A stretch of DNA of 64,000 nucleotides from Vreelandella azerica (lineage in GTDB: Bacteria; Pseudomonadota; Gammaproteobacteria; Pseudomonadales; Halomonadaceae): NCBI RefSeq assembly GCF_013112225.1, contig NZ_JABFHI010000001.1, forward strand, positions 124,001 through 188,000, written 5' to 3'. Both the position numbers and the translations under genes were made by a program. This document shows positions 30,900 to 40,986 of this stretch, piece after piece (positions within the stretch are counted from its first letter, which is position 1; each line of letters begins with the position of its first letter). Under the pieces are notes generated by a model. It ran no database searches and had not been told where the DNA came from. It saw only the letters and a list, made by a program, of their open reading frames with translations.

Positions 30900-32387
30900 A
30901 TGCACGCCAAGCCCATGAATCCCCAACAACAACAGCTGATCAATGGCGCCTGGGTCAGCGGCGAGGTTGCCGAGCTGAGCAAGCATGACCCGGTATCCGC
31001 CACTCGCTTATGGCAAGGGGCCAGTGCTTCAGAGGCTCAGGTAGACGCCGCCGTTGGTGCAGCACGCCGAGCGTTTCCGAGTTGGGCACGCCAGCCCTTT
31101 GCCGAGCGCCAGGCACTGGTGGAACGTTTTGCCGAGGTGCTGGGAAAGCATCGTGAAGCCCTGGCTATTGCCATCGCCAGCGAAACCGGTAAACCGCTGT
31201 GGGAAGCCCGTACAGAAGTCGGCGCCATGATTGGCAAGGTGGCTCTGTCACTCAAGGCCTACCATGAGCGCACCGGTGAGCGTGAAAAGGACGTGGGCAG
31301 CACCAAGGCAGTGTTGCGCCACCGACCCCATGGGGTGATGGCGGTGTTCGGGCCTTACAACTTCCCGGGTCATTTACCCAATGGGCATATGGTGCCAGCG
31401 CTTTTGGCGGGTAACTGCGTGGTGTTCAAACCCAGCGACCAGACCCCGCTCACCGCTGATCTGACTCTGCAGTGCTGGCTGGAAGCTGGGCTGCCGGAAG
31501 GCGTGATCAATCTGGTGCAAGGCGGTGTGGCCGTGGGGCAGGCGCTGGCAGCGGCCCCAGGTATTGATGGCCTATTATTTACCGGTAGTGCCAAGGTAGG
31601 CGGCATGCTGCACAAGCAGTTTGCCGGCCAGCTCGACAAGATTCTGGCGCTGGAGCTAGGAGGTAACAATCCCCTGGTGGTCAAGGATGTGCCGGATCAG
31701 CGGGCCGCCGTGCTGGCCATACTGCAATCGGCGTTTCTCTCCGGCGGCCAGCGCTGCACCTGCGCCCGGCGCTTGATCGTGCCGGAAGGCGAGGTGGGGG
31801 ATCACCTGATTGATGCCCTGGCTGAAGCGATTGGCCAGCTGCATCTGGCCGGGCAGTTCAGTAACGATCCTGAACCCTTCTACTCAGGCCTGGTCAGCGT
31901 GGCAGCGGCGGATGGGCTGCTCAAGGCCCAGGAGGCGCTCGAAAACCTGGGCGGCACCATCATCAACCGGATGCTGCGCCTGGAAGCCAATACCAGCCTG
32001 GTCAGCCCGGCGCTGATTGATGTAACTGGCCTGGACGTACCGGATGAAGAACACTTCGGCCCCTTGCTCAAAGTCTATCGTTACCGTGACTGGGATGAAG
32101 CACTGCGCCTGGCCAACGATACCCGCTATGGCCTGTCTGCGGGTCTGATTGGTGGCGAACGAGCGGACTGGGATGACTTCCTGCTGCGTATCCGCGCGGG
32201 GATCGTCAACTGGAACCGCCAGACCACCGGCGCCTCGGGGGATGCGCCCTTTGGTGGCGTGGGCGATAGCGGCAACCATCGGCCAAGCGCTTTTTATGCC
32301 GCTGATTACTGCGCCTATCCGGTGGCCTCGATGGAGGCCGACAGCCTGGAAATGCCCGACAAGCTGCCTCCAGGAGTGCATTTATGA
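30900..32387 (+). CDS. astD: N-succinylglutamate 5-semialdehyde dehydrogenase
   Basis: This NAD-dependent aldehyde dehydrogenase is the fourth step of the pathway. The start ATG at 30900 follows TAGGAG. Key segments are [46 protein letters not shown], the general-base glutamate in [12 protein letters not shown] and the catalytic cysteine in [11 protein letters not shown]. The end [22 protein letters not shown] is typical of AstD. The product is 495 residues. It overlaps astB by four bases. Confidence 0.95.
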   Translation: MHAKPMNPQQQQLINGAWVSGEVAELSKHDPVSATRLWQGASASEAQVDAAVGAARRAFPSWARQPFAERQALVERFAEVLGKHREALAIAIASETGKPLWEARTEVGAMIGKVALSLKAYHERTGEREKDVGSTKAVLRHRPHGVMAVFGPYNFPGHLPNGHMVPALLAGNCVVFKPSDQTPLTADLTLQCWLEAGLPEGVINLVQGGVAVGQALAAAPGIDGLLFTGSAKVGGMLHKQFAGQLDKILALELGGNNPLVVKDVPDQRAAVLAILQSAFLSGGQRCTCARRLIVPEGEVGDHLIDALAEAIGQLHLAGQFSNDPEPFYSGLVSVAAADGLLKAQEALENLGGTIINRMLRLEANTSLVSPALIDVTGLDVPDEEHFGPLLKVYRYRDWDEALRLANDTRYGLSAGLIGGERADWDDFLLRIRAGIVNWNRQTTGASGDAPFGGVGDSGNHRPSAFYAADYCAYPVASMEADSLEMPDKLPPGVHL

Positions 32388-33739
32388 GTGAGTCACCTAT
32401 GAGTGGGGTGCGCGAAGTCAATTTCGATGGTCTGGTGGGACTGACTCACAACTATTCCGGGCTGGCCCATGGCAACGTGGCGTCCATGAGCCATGGTGGC
32501 TTGGTCTCCAACCCTAAGGAGGGCGCGCTGCAGGGCCTGGCCAAGATGAAATCGCTGATGGACGCAGGCTATGCTCAAGGGGTGCTACCGCCCCAGCAGC
32601 GCCCAGACCTTGGCGCCTTGCGGGCGCTGGGGTTCAGCGGCACGGATGGCGAGATTCTCCAGCGCGCCGCCAGCGAGGCGCCTCAGCTGCTGCGCGCTGT
32701 ATGTTCGGCGTCGAGCATGTGGACCGCCAACGCCGTTACGGTTACGCCCAGCGTGGACGCGCCGGATCGCCGGGTGCATTTTACTCCGGCCAATCTGCAG
32801 TCGAGCTTTCATCGCTACCTGGAGCCGCCCACCACCGGGCGTGTTCTGCAGGCGATTTTCCGCGCTGAGGAGCATTTTGCCCATCACCCGGCACTGCCCG
32901 GCACCCCGGCATTCTCTGATGAAGGGGCGGCCAACCACACCCGTCTGTGCGGCGATTACGGCGAGCCCGGTGTGCATTTGTTTGTGTATGGCCGCCAAGC
33001 GTTTGGCGGCGAGCGTGAGCCCCAGCGCTATCCGGCCCGTCAGACTCTGGAAGCCAGCCAGGCGGTGGCTCGCCAGCATGGCTTAAGCGAGGCCCAGACG
33101 GTGTTTGCCCAGCAGCATCCTGATGCCATTGATGCCGGTGTCTTTCACAATGATGTGATTGCTGTAGGCAATGGGCCTGTGTTGCTGTATCACGAAATGG
33201 CGTTTATAGATGAAGAGTGCACCCTGGAGGAACTGCGCGCCAAGATGTCTACCCCGCTGATTCCGGTACGGGTGCCGCTAGCGGCGGTGAGCATGGAAGA
33301 TGCGGTGGCTTCTTATCTGTTCAACTCCCAGCTGCTGTCCAACCTGGATGGCAGCATGACGCTGGTAGTACCCGGCGAATGCCAGGAGCGCGAAGCGGTG
33401 TGGCGCACTCTTCAGGATTTCATTCTGGCGGGTAACAACCCGATTGGCGAAGTGATCGTCAAGGATGTCAAGCAAAGTATGCGCAACGGCGGCGGCCCTG
33501 CTTGCCTGCGCCTGCGTGTGGCGCTGTCAGCTACCGAACAGGCGGCTCTTTCAGGGCGTGTACTGCTCAACGATGACCTCTACGCGGATCTGACCGCTTG
33601 GGTTAATCGTCACTACCGTGACCGCCTGGCAGTGGATGATCTGGCTGACCCGCAGCTGGCGACGGAGTCATTAACCGCTCTGGATGAACTGACCCGCTTG
33701 CTGGAAATCGGCCCGGTGTATCCGTTCCAGTTGGCATAG
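32384..33739 (+). CDS. astB: N-succinylarginine dihydrolase
   Basis: AstB hydrolyses succinylarginine to succinylornithine, CO2 and ammonia. It has the pentein fold with the family start [22 protein letters not shown] and [15 protein letters not shown]. The catalytic elements are near [16 protein letters not shown] (catalytic His) and [11 protein letters not shown] (catalytic Cys). At 451 residues it is the normal length. It ends the operon. The last pathway gene, astE (succinylglutamate desuccinylase), is not in this window. Confidence 0.95.
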   Translation: MSESPMSGVREVNFDGLVGLTHNYSGLAHGNVASMSHGGLVSNPKEGALQGLAKMKSLMDAGYAQGVLPPQQRPDLGALRALGFSGTDGEILQRAASEAPQLLRAVCSASSMWTANAVTVTPSVDAPDRRVHFTPANLQSSFHRYLEPPTTGRVLQAIFRAEEHFAHHPALPGTPAFSDEGAANHTRLCGDYGEPGVHLFVYGRQAFGGEREPQRYPARQTLEASQAVARQHGLSEAQTVFAQQHPDAIDAGVFHNDVIAVGNGPVLLYHEMAFIDEECTLEELRAKMSTPLIPVRVPLAAVSMEDAVASYLFNSQLLSNLDGSMTLVVPGECQEREAVWRTLQDFILAGNNPIGEVIVKDVKQSMRNGGGPACLRLRVALSATEQAALSGRVLLNDDLYADLTAWVNRHYRDRLAVDDLADPQLATESLTALDELTRLLEIGPVYPFQLA

Positions 33740-33861
33740 GATCAATTATCCAGCTGGCCGGTCTATTCCAGCCCCCAAGATTGTCGTTTGGCGCTACCGC
33801 ACCGATAATGAAGATGTGTGAATAGACGATTCAATCAACCAGTCAACCAGAAGGGACTACC

Positions 33862-35184
33862 ATGAGCCAGGCGCTTACCGGGCATAATCGCCCGCAGCAG
33901 GTTATCGATGCAGTCACTGCCGCTAATGCCGGTTTGTCCACGGCAGACAGGCAGGCCAAGTTTGCCAAGATGGCCCTTTCGCCCTATGCCTTTTTCCGTG
34001 GCACCAACCATCTCTACTGGGATGATGTCTGGCATGACTGGCGCTTTGCCCTGTTTGGCGGCTGGCCGGAGACCCAGACCTGGCTGCAGGGCGATGCCCA
34101 TGCCTATAACTTCGGCGCCTATGGTCATCATGATGATCAGGTGCGTTATGGTATGGATGATTTTGATGATGCCCTGGTAGCCGACTACCAATACGACCTG
34201 TGGCGCCTGGCCATTAGCGTAGTGCTGGATGCCCGTGAAAATCTTGAGCTGTCTCCCAAGGCGATTGGCAAGGCATTGAAAAAGCTGCTCAATGGCTATT
34301 ATGACACCCTGATCGAGCACAGCGACGGTACACCGGTAGAAGCGGTGACTCTGGAAACGGCCAAAGGGCCGTTAAAGCCCTTCTTGCGTAAAGTGGCGGA
34401 TAAACAGAGCCGTGCCAAGATGCTGGCCAAGTGGACAGAAGTGGATGAGCACCAAGGCCGCCGGTTTACCAAGCGTCCTGGCAAGCTGGCCAATCTGCCT
34501 GCCGATAAGGCCAGCCAGTTAACTCGACTGATTGAGCAAAGCTATCAGCAGACCCTGAAGCACCCGGTGAAAGAAGCCGATGCTGACCATTTCAAGGTCA
34601 AGGACACCGCTCGCCGCCTGGATGCGGGCACCGGTTCTCTGGGCCTTGAGCGCTTTTATGTGTTGATTGAAGGCGGTAAGGATCACGAGCATGATGATGT
34701 GATTCTTGACGTCAAGGAGCAGACCGCGCCGGAAGCCGTCTCCTTCATGAACCCCGCAGAAAAACGTGCCTGGCAGCGTGCCTTTATTAATGAAGGTATT
34801 CGCCACGCAGCGGCGTTTCATGCGATTGCCGAGCATCCGGACCGTTATCTGGGCTGGCTGGAAATGAACGGCAAGGTGTTTTCTGTACGCGAGCGTTCGC
34901 CCTTTAAGAAAGATGTGCCTACTCACAAACTCTCCGGGGCCAAATCCTACCGTCAGTTAGCCCGCCAGTGGGGCGAGATCCTCGCCCGGGAACATCTACG
35001 CGGGGCCAGCGCCTTGAACCAGGGCGACCCGAGTGGCTTTGCCAAGGCCGTCTGTCAGCGCTTGTCATCCCGTGAAGACAGCTTTGTGAACGTGGTGACC
35101 ACCCTGGCATTCACCTATGCGGACTGTGCCACCCAGGATTATCAGGTTTTTATCGAACACTTTCTGGCCACCGACACGCCCTGA
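33862..35184 (+). CDS. DUF2252 family protein
   Basis: The 440-residue product has the DUF2252 pattern: SPYAFFRGTNHLYW, GDAHAYNFGAYGHHDDQVRYGMDDFDDA and YQYDLWRLAISVVLDARE. The family resembles kinase-fold phosphotransferases in its GDxHxxNFG and DFDD elements, but no reaction has been established to my knowledge. The start ATG at 33862 follows AGAAGGGA. It stands alone 122 bases after astB, on the same strand, and may or may not read through from the ast operon. Confidence 0.88.
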   Translation: MSQALTGHNRPQQVIDAVTAANAGLSTADRQAKFAKMALSPYAFFRGTNHLYWDDVWHDWRFALFGGWPETQTWLQGDAHAYNFGAYGHHDDQVRYGMDDFDDALVADYQYDLWRLAISVVLDARENLELSPKAIGKALKKLLNGYYDTLIEHSDGTPVEAVTLETAKGPLKPFLRKVADKQSRAKMLAKWTEVDEHQGRRFTKRPGKLANLPADKASQLTRLIEQSYQQTLKHPVKEADADHFKVKDTARRLDAGTGSLGLERFYVLIEGGKDHEHDDVILDVKEQTAPEAVSFMNPAEKRAWQRAFINEGIRHAAAFHAIAEHPDRYLGWLEMNGKVFSVRERSPFKKDVPTHKLSGAKSYRQLARQWGEILAREHLRGASALNQGDPSGFAKAVCQRLSSREDSFVNVVTTLAFTYADCATQDYQVFIEHFLATDTP

Positions 35185-35266
35185 GCGCTGAATTCGGCGC
35201 AGTGCTGAACGCTGCGGGCCCGGCTGTGCTAGGCTTGCGGCCGCTATTTATTTGAGGAGAGCAGGC

Positions 35267-35988
35267 GTGTCGCAAGTCGTTTATTGGCTGGATATGGCCG
35301 GAGTAGTGGTGTTTGCACTATCTGGCGTGGTGCTGGCTTGTCGCCATCGCATGGACCCTTTCGGAATGCTGGTGCTGGCCGCCGTGACCGGCATTGGCGG
35401 CGGCACTCTGCGCGACCTGGTGCTGGGTGTCAGGCCGGTCTTCTGGGTGAGCGACCCGACCTATCTATGGGTGATCTTCGCCACCGTGGGCCTGGCTATG
35501 CTGGGCTTTCACTATATTCACCGCCTGTCGCGAGGTTTTCTGCCCGTGGCGGATGCCTTTGGCCTGGCCCTGTTCAGCGTGATTGGTGCCCACAAGGCGC
35601 TGCTGCTGGGTAGCCCTGGGGTGGTGGCGGTGCTGATGGGCATGATGACCGGCGTGGCCGGCGGGATGATTCGCGATGTATTGGCCCAGCGGGTGCCCAT
35701 GGTGCTGCGCGAAGAAATCTATGCTACCGCAGCCATTGCCGGCGGCTCGGTTTACGTGGTCCTTCACACCATGGGGTCACCCCGGTGATGACCATTCCGG
35801 CGGCCTTGTTTACGACCCTGGGGCTACGCCTTTCCGCCATTTACTGGCATCTATCCCTACCGGTGTTTGCCTGGGTGACGCTGCCGCCGAAAGATACCCC
35901 CAAAAAGGCCGCCAATGAACCCTTGGCTACGCCTCAAAAAGCCCGTGAACGGGTGCGGATGATTCGTCGTCAGCGTGACAAGGACTGA
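35267..35988 (+). CDS. TRIC-type (UPF0126/YicG) cation channel family protein (one apparent frameshift)
   Basis: The GTG at 35267 has GAGGAG eight bases upstream. The protein has about seven membrane helices and the family's two-fold repeat, each with a GGGxxRD-type motif ([19 protein letters not shown] and [25 protein letters not shown]). The frame breaks in the C-run 35780-35783. One more C gives [35 protein letters not shown] and 240 residues. Homologues are trimeric cation channels. A Lys/Arg-rich tail ([14 protein letters not shown]) follows. It overlaps the end of the convergent AsmA-like gene by 19 bases. Confidence 0.85.
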
Positions 35989-38900
35989 GCGGCCTGATGG
36001 GTTTGACGCCACTGTTCAAACCAGCGCTGTGGCTGTAACACCTTGAGCGTTGGCTCGCGGTCGATTAACTCAATTCCCAGGCCCAACTGTCCCAGCTGGG
36101 CGTAAAGCGCCCCGTTGGCAGTGCTGTCCGCCAGCGTCAGCTCGGCGAGCAAGGTCAATGGGCCGCCACTCAGGGTAAGCCCGCTCAAGGCCAGCTGCTG
36201 CCTGGCCAGCGATAGATGGGTTCGGCCTTGAATATCGCGCACGCTGAGCAGGCGGCCTAGCCAGTCGTTGTCTCTGGCGCGGGCCAGAAACAGCCGTGCC
36301 AGCAGGCCACTATCGCGTAACGATAGATCAACATCGGCTTCAAGGGTGAGCGGGGTTTGCCAGACCAGGGTGGCATCTTCCAAGCCGAGTTCTGCCCACC
36401 AGCCAGCATCCTGATGCCCATCGCCACTGAGACGGCGAACGTTTTCCAGGCGCAGGAAAGAGTCATCGGCGCTAAAGCGCATCTGTTCAAGATCACCCTC
36501 GGTCAGCTTGAAGTTTAGTGTCAGATCACCTTTCAGGCGCTGGTCAAGCAGGGTCAGCTCAGCGCCAAAGGCGCGCAGGCTGATGTCACCCATGCCATCC
36601 AGGCCTTTCAGCACCATCTCACTGTTCAGGCTGGCTTCACCGCCGTGCAGGGCAATACCGGCGCCGTCAGGCAGGTAACTATTGTAACGGCTTAAGTCCG
36701 GCACGCTGATAATCGGCAGGCTGATACGCGTGGTGACATGGCGTGGATCCTGGCTTTCCATTAGACGGGAAACCGCCTGTGTGGTGGTGGTCAGGGCCAG
36801 GTGGCGGCCTTCCAGAGAAGCGCGTGAATCACCCTGGCCCTTGAGCCTGAAGCTGGGAATGCTCAGCGTCAGCTGAGCATCTTCAGGGCCGGAAAGCTGG
36901 GCGGTGAGTTCACCCCGCCCGTTGGCCTGGTAGTCCAGAAACTGCACTTCCAGTGGGGAAGCATCCACCCGCAAGCGGCTGGGGGCTATCAGGCGGTCAT
37001 CGGCAAACTCACCTTCTGCCACCAGCTGGCCACCGCCGCTGAGAGAAAGCCCATGAGCATCAGGCAAGAAGGTATTCAGAAAGCCCAGCTGCTGCACGCT
37101 ACCCTCCAGCGCAAAGCGACCGCTGGGTGCGTCCTCTGTCTGGTAAAACCTGCCTTCGCGCAGTACCAGCAGGCTTTCCAGCGATGGCTGCTGGGCAGCG
37201 TTTGCCAGCAGCCAACGCAAACGGGTGCCGCCAATATCCAGGCGACTGCCATCCAGCTGGGCATCGTTAACCTGAAGATCCAGCTGCATCTGACTGGTCA
37301 TTCTGTGATTCTGGGTAGCGCTTTGCCAATCTGTCACCCAGGCGGAACCGCTGAGGGAGGCAGAGCCGTCCAAACGCTGAGGCGTCAGGTTGAAGCTGCC
37401 CTGGCTTTGCGCCTGGCCACTGACCAGCGTAAGAGGGGCAGGCGAGGGCAGATAAGGAGCGAGATAGGCTTGCAGGGCGGCAATATCTGGCAGGCGAGCC
37501 TCGGCAAAGCTTAGCGTGGCGCGGGCATCCTGGCGGGCGCGTTCCGGGTCGATGGGGCTATCGAGATCAAACGTTAGCTCAGCGCCTTGCAGCAGGGGGC
37601 GTGCCTGATGGGTCAGGTTGGCGTCACTGAGTATCAGGCGCGCGTTCAGGGTGTCGGCATCAGCCAGTTGAGCGGTCAGGCGCCCTTGGCCGCCGGTGGT
37701 GACATCCAGCGCGGTCGCTTGTAAGGCATTGGCGGTGACTTCAAGTTGCGCTGATTGCAGTTGATCCACGGAGAATAGCCCGCTAGCGCTGATCAGGCCG
37801 TTGCCGGACAGGGTCAGGCCGTCGTCGTCCAACAGCTCTTCAAGTGCATTGTTTAACGGCCGTTCCAGCATGTCCAGCCGGGTGACCTGGCCGTTGAAGG
37901 CCAGCTGCGCCTGCTCAGGCACGCTAACCTGGTCAAGGCGGGTGTTGTCCACAGCGGTCGCAAAGGTGAGCGTGGCGCTATCGACATAAGGGGCTGAAAG
38001 AGGAAAATCAGAAGAGTCTGTATCCCTGGGTGCTTCATTAATGCTGACGCCCTTAAGCGCGGCTTCAAGGGTTAACGTATTGGTATCAGGCACTTTCAGA
38101 GTGATGATGCCGTCGCCACGGGCCTGATGGCTGGGCGGCTGTGCATCTGGGCGAATCCAGCGGGTGTCGTCTTGGCGGCGTAGGGCTGCTTCATCAATAC
38201 GTACGCCTAAGGCTGGCGCGGCAAGGGTCAGCTGGCTGTCGGCCTGTAAGTAGCCGTTGACAATATCCAGTGTGGCGTTGAGCTCACCGCGACCATCAAC
38301 CGCCAGCCAGGGCAGCGGCGCCAGGTAGGGCATGAAGACATCCCAAGCATCGGCGTGGGCGCTTAGCTGAATATTGGCGGAGAGCGCCGCAATCACTTCA
38401 GGGTTGAGTTCACCTTGGGTGGTGGTCAGGGTGATGGCATCCAGTTGGGTGTTGGCGTCAATCACGATATCCCGTGCCAGTACGGCGTTGTCCTTGTTGC
38501 GTATAATCTGGCCGTTTTCCAGCTGTAATCGGGCCTGGGGGATGGCCAGGGTGTCGCGGTTCAGGGTGGTATCACGCAGGCTGAACCGGCCATCACCCTG
38601 AATCGCCTGGTCACCTATTCTGAGCCGCCGTATGCCGTCGGCGTCCAGCGCGATGATCTGCAGCTCACCGCGCAGCAGGGCAAGCAGCGACAGCGTGAGG
38701 CTGGCACGTTCCGCCTGGATCTGAAGGTTCAGCGCCTCATCTTCCCGGGTGATGATCAGGCCTTCGACTTCCCAGCGGCCCGGATGGCGGCTGCGGCCCT
38801 GTTCCCATTGGATATCAATGCCTTCCAACTGAGAAAGCCGCTCCGGTAGCCATTGGCTGTTAAGCAGCCAATAGGTGCCACCAAGCCACAGCGCCACCAG

Positions 38901-39002
38901 GCCAAGGGCCGTAAACGTTGCTAATGCCAGCCAGCGGGGCCAGCGGCGCCTGGGGTTATCAGCGCCAAGCGTCTGGGGATGTTCAGGTGTATCGGTTGTC
39001 AA
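35970..39002 (-). CDS. AsmA/YdbH-like large envelope protein, 1010 residues
   Basis: One N-terminal membrane helix (about residues 25-45, ALATFTALGLVALWLGGTYWLL) is followed by some 960 residues of alternating polar and hydrophobic strand-like sequence with many LxLxxAxL-type repeats, directed to the periplasm. This fits the repeating beta-groove bridge proteins (AsmA, TamB, YhdP, YdbH) that move phospholipids between the membranes. The C-terminal part (GLTLSGGPLTLLAELTLADSTANGALYAQLGQLGLGIELID) most resembles YdbH. YdbH, TamB and YhdP act in parallel in E. coli. No ynbE- or ydbL-like partner lies beside it. The subfamily call is tentative. Confidence 0.7.
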   Translation of the reverse strand: MTTDTPEHPQTLGADNPRRRWPRWLALATFTALGLVALWLGGTYWLLNSQWLPERLSQLEGIDIQWEQGRSRHPGRWEVEGLIITREDEALNLQIQAERASLTLSLLALLRGELQIIALDADGIRRLRIGDQAIQGDGRFSLRDTTLNRDTLAIPQARLQLENGQIIRNKDNAVLARDIVIDANTQLDAITLTTTQGELNPEVIAALSANIQLSAHADAWDVFMPYLAPLPWLAVDGRGELNATLDIVNGYLQADSQLTLAAPALGVRIDEAALRRQDDTRWIRPDAQPPSHQARGDGIITLKVPDTNTLTLEAALKGVSINEAPRDTDSSDFPLSAPYVDSATLTFATAVDNTRLDQVSVPEQAQLAFNGQVTRLDMLERPLNNALEELLDDDGLTLSGNGLISASGLFSVDQLQSAQLEVTANALQATALDVTTGGQGRLTAQLADADTLNARLILSDANLTHQARPLLQGAELTFDLDSPIDPERARQDARATLSFAEARLPDIAALQAYLAPYLPSPAPLTLVSGQAQSQGSFNLTPQRLDGSASLSGSAWVTDWQSATQNHRMTSQMQLDLQVNDAQLDGSRLDIGGTRLRWLLANAAQQPSLESLLVLREGRFYQTEDAPSGRFALEGSVQQLGFLNTFLPDAHGLSLSGGGQLVAEGEFADDRLIAPSRLRVDASPLEVQFLDYQANGRGELTAQLSGPEDAQLTLSIPSFRLKGQGDSRASLEGRHLALTTTTQAVSRLMESQDPRHVTTRISLPIISVPDLSRYNSYLPDGAGIALHGGEASLNSEMVLKGLDGMGDISLRAFGAELTLLDQRLKGDLTLNFKLTEGDLEQMRFSADDSFLRLENVRRLSGDGHQDAGWWAELGLEDATLVWQTPLTLEADVDLSLRDSGLLARLFLARARDNDWLGRLLSVRDIQGRTHLSLARQQLALSGLTLSGGPLTLLAELTLADSTANGALYAQLGQLGLGIELIDREPTLKVLQPQRWFEQWRQTHQAAQSLSR

Positions 39003-39140
39003 GCGCAGATCTCACTATGAAGGTTGCGTTTGTTGTTGACTCCAGTTTGCCACGCTTTTGTGGCATGATGCGCGGCAGCAATGAGTCTGTTTTACTATTT
39101 ATCAACTTTTAACGTTAACGCTAGGCAGGCAGCAACCGCC

Positions 39141-39854
39141 ATGTTCAAGGATTTTTACACGCAGAGCGGCGATCTTGTGGTGATCTCCGCTATGCAGGCC
39201 AGCCGCTTCGCCAAAGGCGTTGCCGGTGATTACAACCCGATTCATAACCCGGATGCGCGACGTTTCTGCGTGCCGGGAGATTTGCTGTTTGCCCTGGTGC
39301 TTGAGCGCTTTGGTCTATGGCAGCAGATGGAATTCCGCTTCACCAACATGGTCGGCGCTGATACGCCGCTGTGTTTTCGTGAAACGGACGACGGTGTTGT
39401 GCAGGTGTGCGATGAGCAGGGCAAGTGCTATCTGACCGCCACGCGCAGTGGCGATGTAACCCATGATGCCGCCGCTATTGATGCCTTTACGCGCTGCTAT
39501 GTGGCGTTTTCGGGCAAGAACTTTCCGCATTACCTGAAACCGCTGATGGAAACCCACGGCGTCATGTTCAACCCCAAGCGTCCGCTGGTGATCTACGACA
39601 GCATGGGGTTCAAGCTGGAACGCCTGGATGCTCAGGCGCCGGGGCTTGAACTGACCGATTCATCGCTGACGGTGCAGGGCAAGCGTGCGGATGCCCGCCT
39701 GGAATTCTCGATTCAGTCCGGTGGGCAAGCCGTGGGGGTTGGCTCAAAAAAACTGGTGGTGAGCGGACTGTGCGACTACGACCATGAACAGATGAACGCT
39801 ATCGTCGCAGAGTTCTATCGCCTCAAGGCCGCCTATGAATCTGGTGGTGCCTAA
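39141..39854 (+). CDS. DUF3581 family protein
   Basis: The ATG at 39141 (MFKDFYTQSGDLVVIS) is favoured over an upstream in-frame ATG at 39081 because the family begins here. The product is 237 residues. The segment SAMQASRFAKGVAGDYNPIHNPDARRFCVPGDLLFAL resembles a hot-dog (MaoC-like) dehydratase motif GDYNPIH-N-D. The rest has no assigned chemistry. Expression may be divergent from the AsmA-like gene. Its stop overlaps the convergent usp gene by four bases. Confidence 0.75.
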   Translation: MFKDFYTQSGDLVVISAMQASRFAKGVAGDYNPIHNPDARRFCVPGDLLFALVLERFGLWQQMEFRFTNMVGADTPLCFRETDDGVVQVCDEQGKCYLTATRSGDVTHDAAAIDAFTRCYVAFSGKNFPHYLKPLMETHGVMFNPKRPLVIYDSMGFKLERLDAQAPGLELTDSSLTVQGKRADARLEFSIQSGGQAVGVGSKKLVVSGLCDYDHEQMNAIVAEFYRLKAAYESGGA

Positions 39855-40744
39855 ACCACCAGAGTAACCGGGCAGGCTGCCTTGGAGATAACCTGTTGGC
39901 TGATGCTGCCCATTAGCGTTGCCTGCCATGGCCCCAGGCCGCGACGGCCCATGATGATAATCGGTGGCTCCGGGGATGCCTTGGCCTGTTCCACAATCGC
40001 CTTGGCGTATTGGTTCGAGCTGATTGTGCGCTGTGCCAAGCCACAAGGAACATGGCCAAGCGCTTCACGGGTGAGGGCAAAGACCCGCTCGGTCTCCTGA
40101 TCGGCAAGCGCTTGCGTCTTTTCTCCACCGGCTGGTTGGCAAAACAGCATATCAACCGCCAGTTCGGCACTGCGTGCCAGTTGGCCAGCAAAACGTGCCG
40201 CGTTAAGGCTATGCCGGGAGCCGTCGGTAGGCAGCAGAATCCGCCCGATATGTTCCAGCGCCTGACTGTTTTCATGCAGCACTGTGATCGGCTCATGGGT
40301 GCTATGGACAACCGCATTAGTGACGCTTGCGCGAACCAGCTTACCCAGTTCGCCCAACCGTCTGGCACCCATCACCAACATGGCGCTGGGGCGGGAACGG
40401 GCATGCTCCACGATCGCACGGTCAGGGTGGGGAACATAGCTGTCTTCATGCAGAACAACATCGTCAACGGTCAAGCCACTGGCAAAGGGTAGCTCAGTCA
40501 ATACCTGGCGAGCCTGGGCCAAGGCGGCGGTAGACTTGCTGTCAAACTGTTCCAGCGCGCGGTCGCCTTTGGGCTTGCGGTTGGCAGGCAGATCGCTGAG
40601 CTCCGCCGGGTGCAGAGGCACCACATGCAATAACTCCAGCCTGGCATCCAGCAGATGTGCCAACAAAGCGCCATGAATCACACCGGCCCGCGAGGCGGGC
40701 GAGCGGTCAACCGGCACGATGACGACGGCGATAGGCTTGCTCAT
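39851..40744 (-). CDS. Universal stress protein with two tandem UspA domains
   Basis: The start is the ATG at 40742-40744 (MSKPIAVVIVPVDRS), behind GGAGAAA. Two Usp domains are visible, residues 1-145 and 150-297. Each ends with a nucleotide-binding type G-x2-G-x9-G motif, MLVMGARRLGELGKLVRASVTNAVV and IIIMGRRGLGPWQATLMGSISQQVI. The product is 297 residues, cytosolic. Tandem Usp proteins are commonly ATP-binding stress proteins; the trigger here is unknown. It diverges from the TRAP operon. Confidence 0.9.
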   Translation of the reverse strand: MSKPIAVVIVPVDRSPASRAGVIHGALLAHLLDARLELLHVVPLHPAELSDLPANRKPKGDRALEQFDSKSTAALAQARQVLTELPFASGLTVDDVVLHEDSYVPHPDRAIVEHARSRPSAMLVMGARRLGELGKLVRASVTNAVVHSTHEPITVLHENSQALEHIGRILLPTDGSRHSLNAARFAGQLARSAELAVDMLFCQPAGGEKTQALADQETERVFALTREALGHVPCGLAQRTISSNQYAKAIVEQAKASPEPPIIIMGRRGLGPWQATLMGSISQQVISKAACPVTLVV

Positions 40745-40986
40745 GACTGTTTCTCCTGCATGGTGGCCTTCTCTCATCAATCAGGTTGTCAGCATAGGCG
40801 GTGTGGTAAGGCAGGCGCAATATACAGTGATCTTCCCGCTACCTTGCTCCTTGGTCGTAACGGGTGCCATTGCAAGCCCGGCTGGGGTATTCTCTGTTGT
40901 TATTCAAAGTAATTTCGCGATAACAATCAAACTAGTGCGCTATTACAGCCTACTTAACCGCTGGATTCTTCAAGAGGTCATTCACA

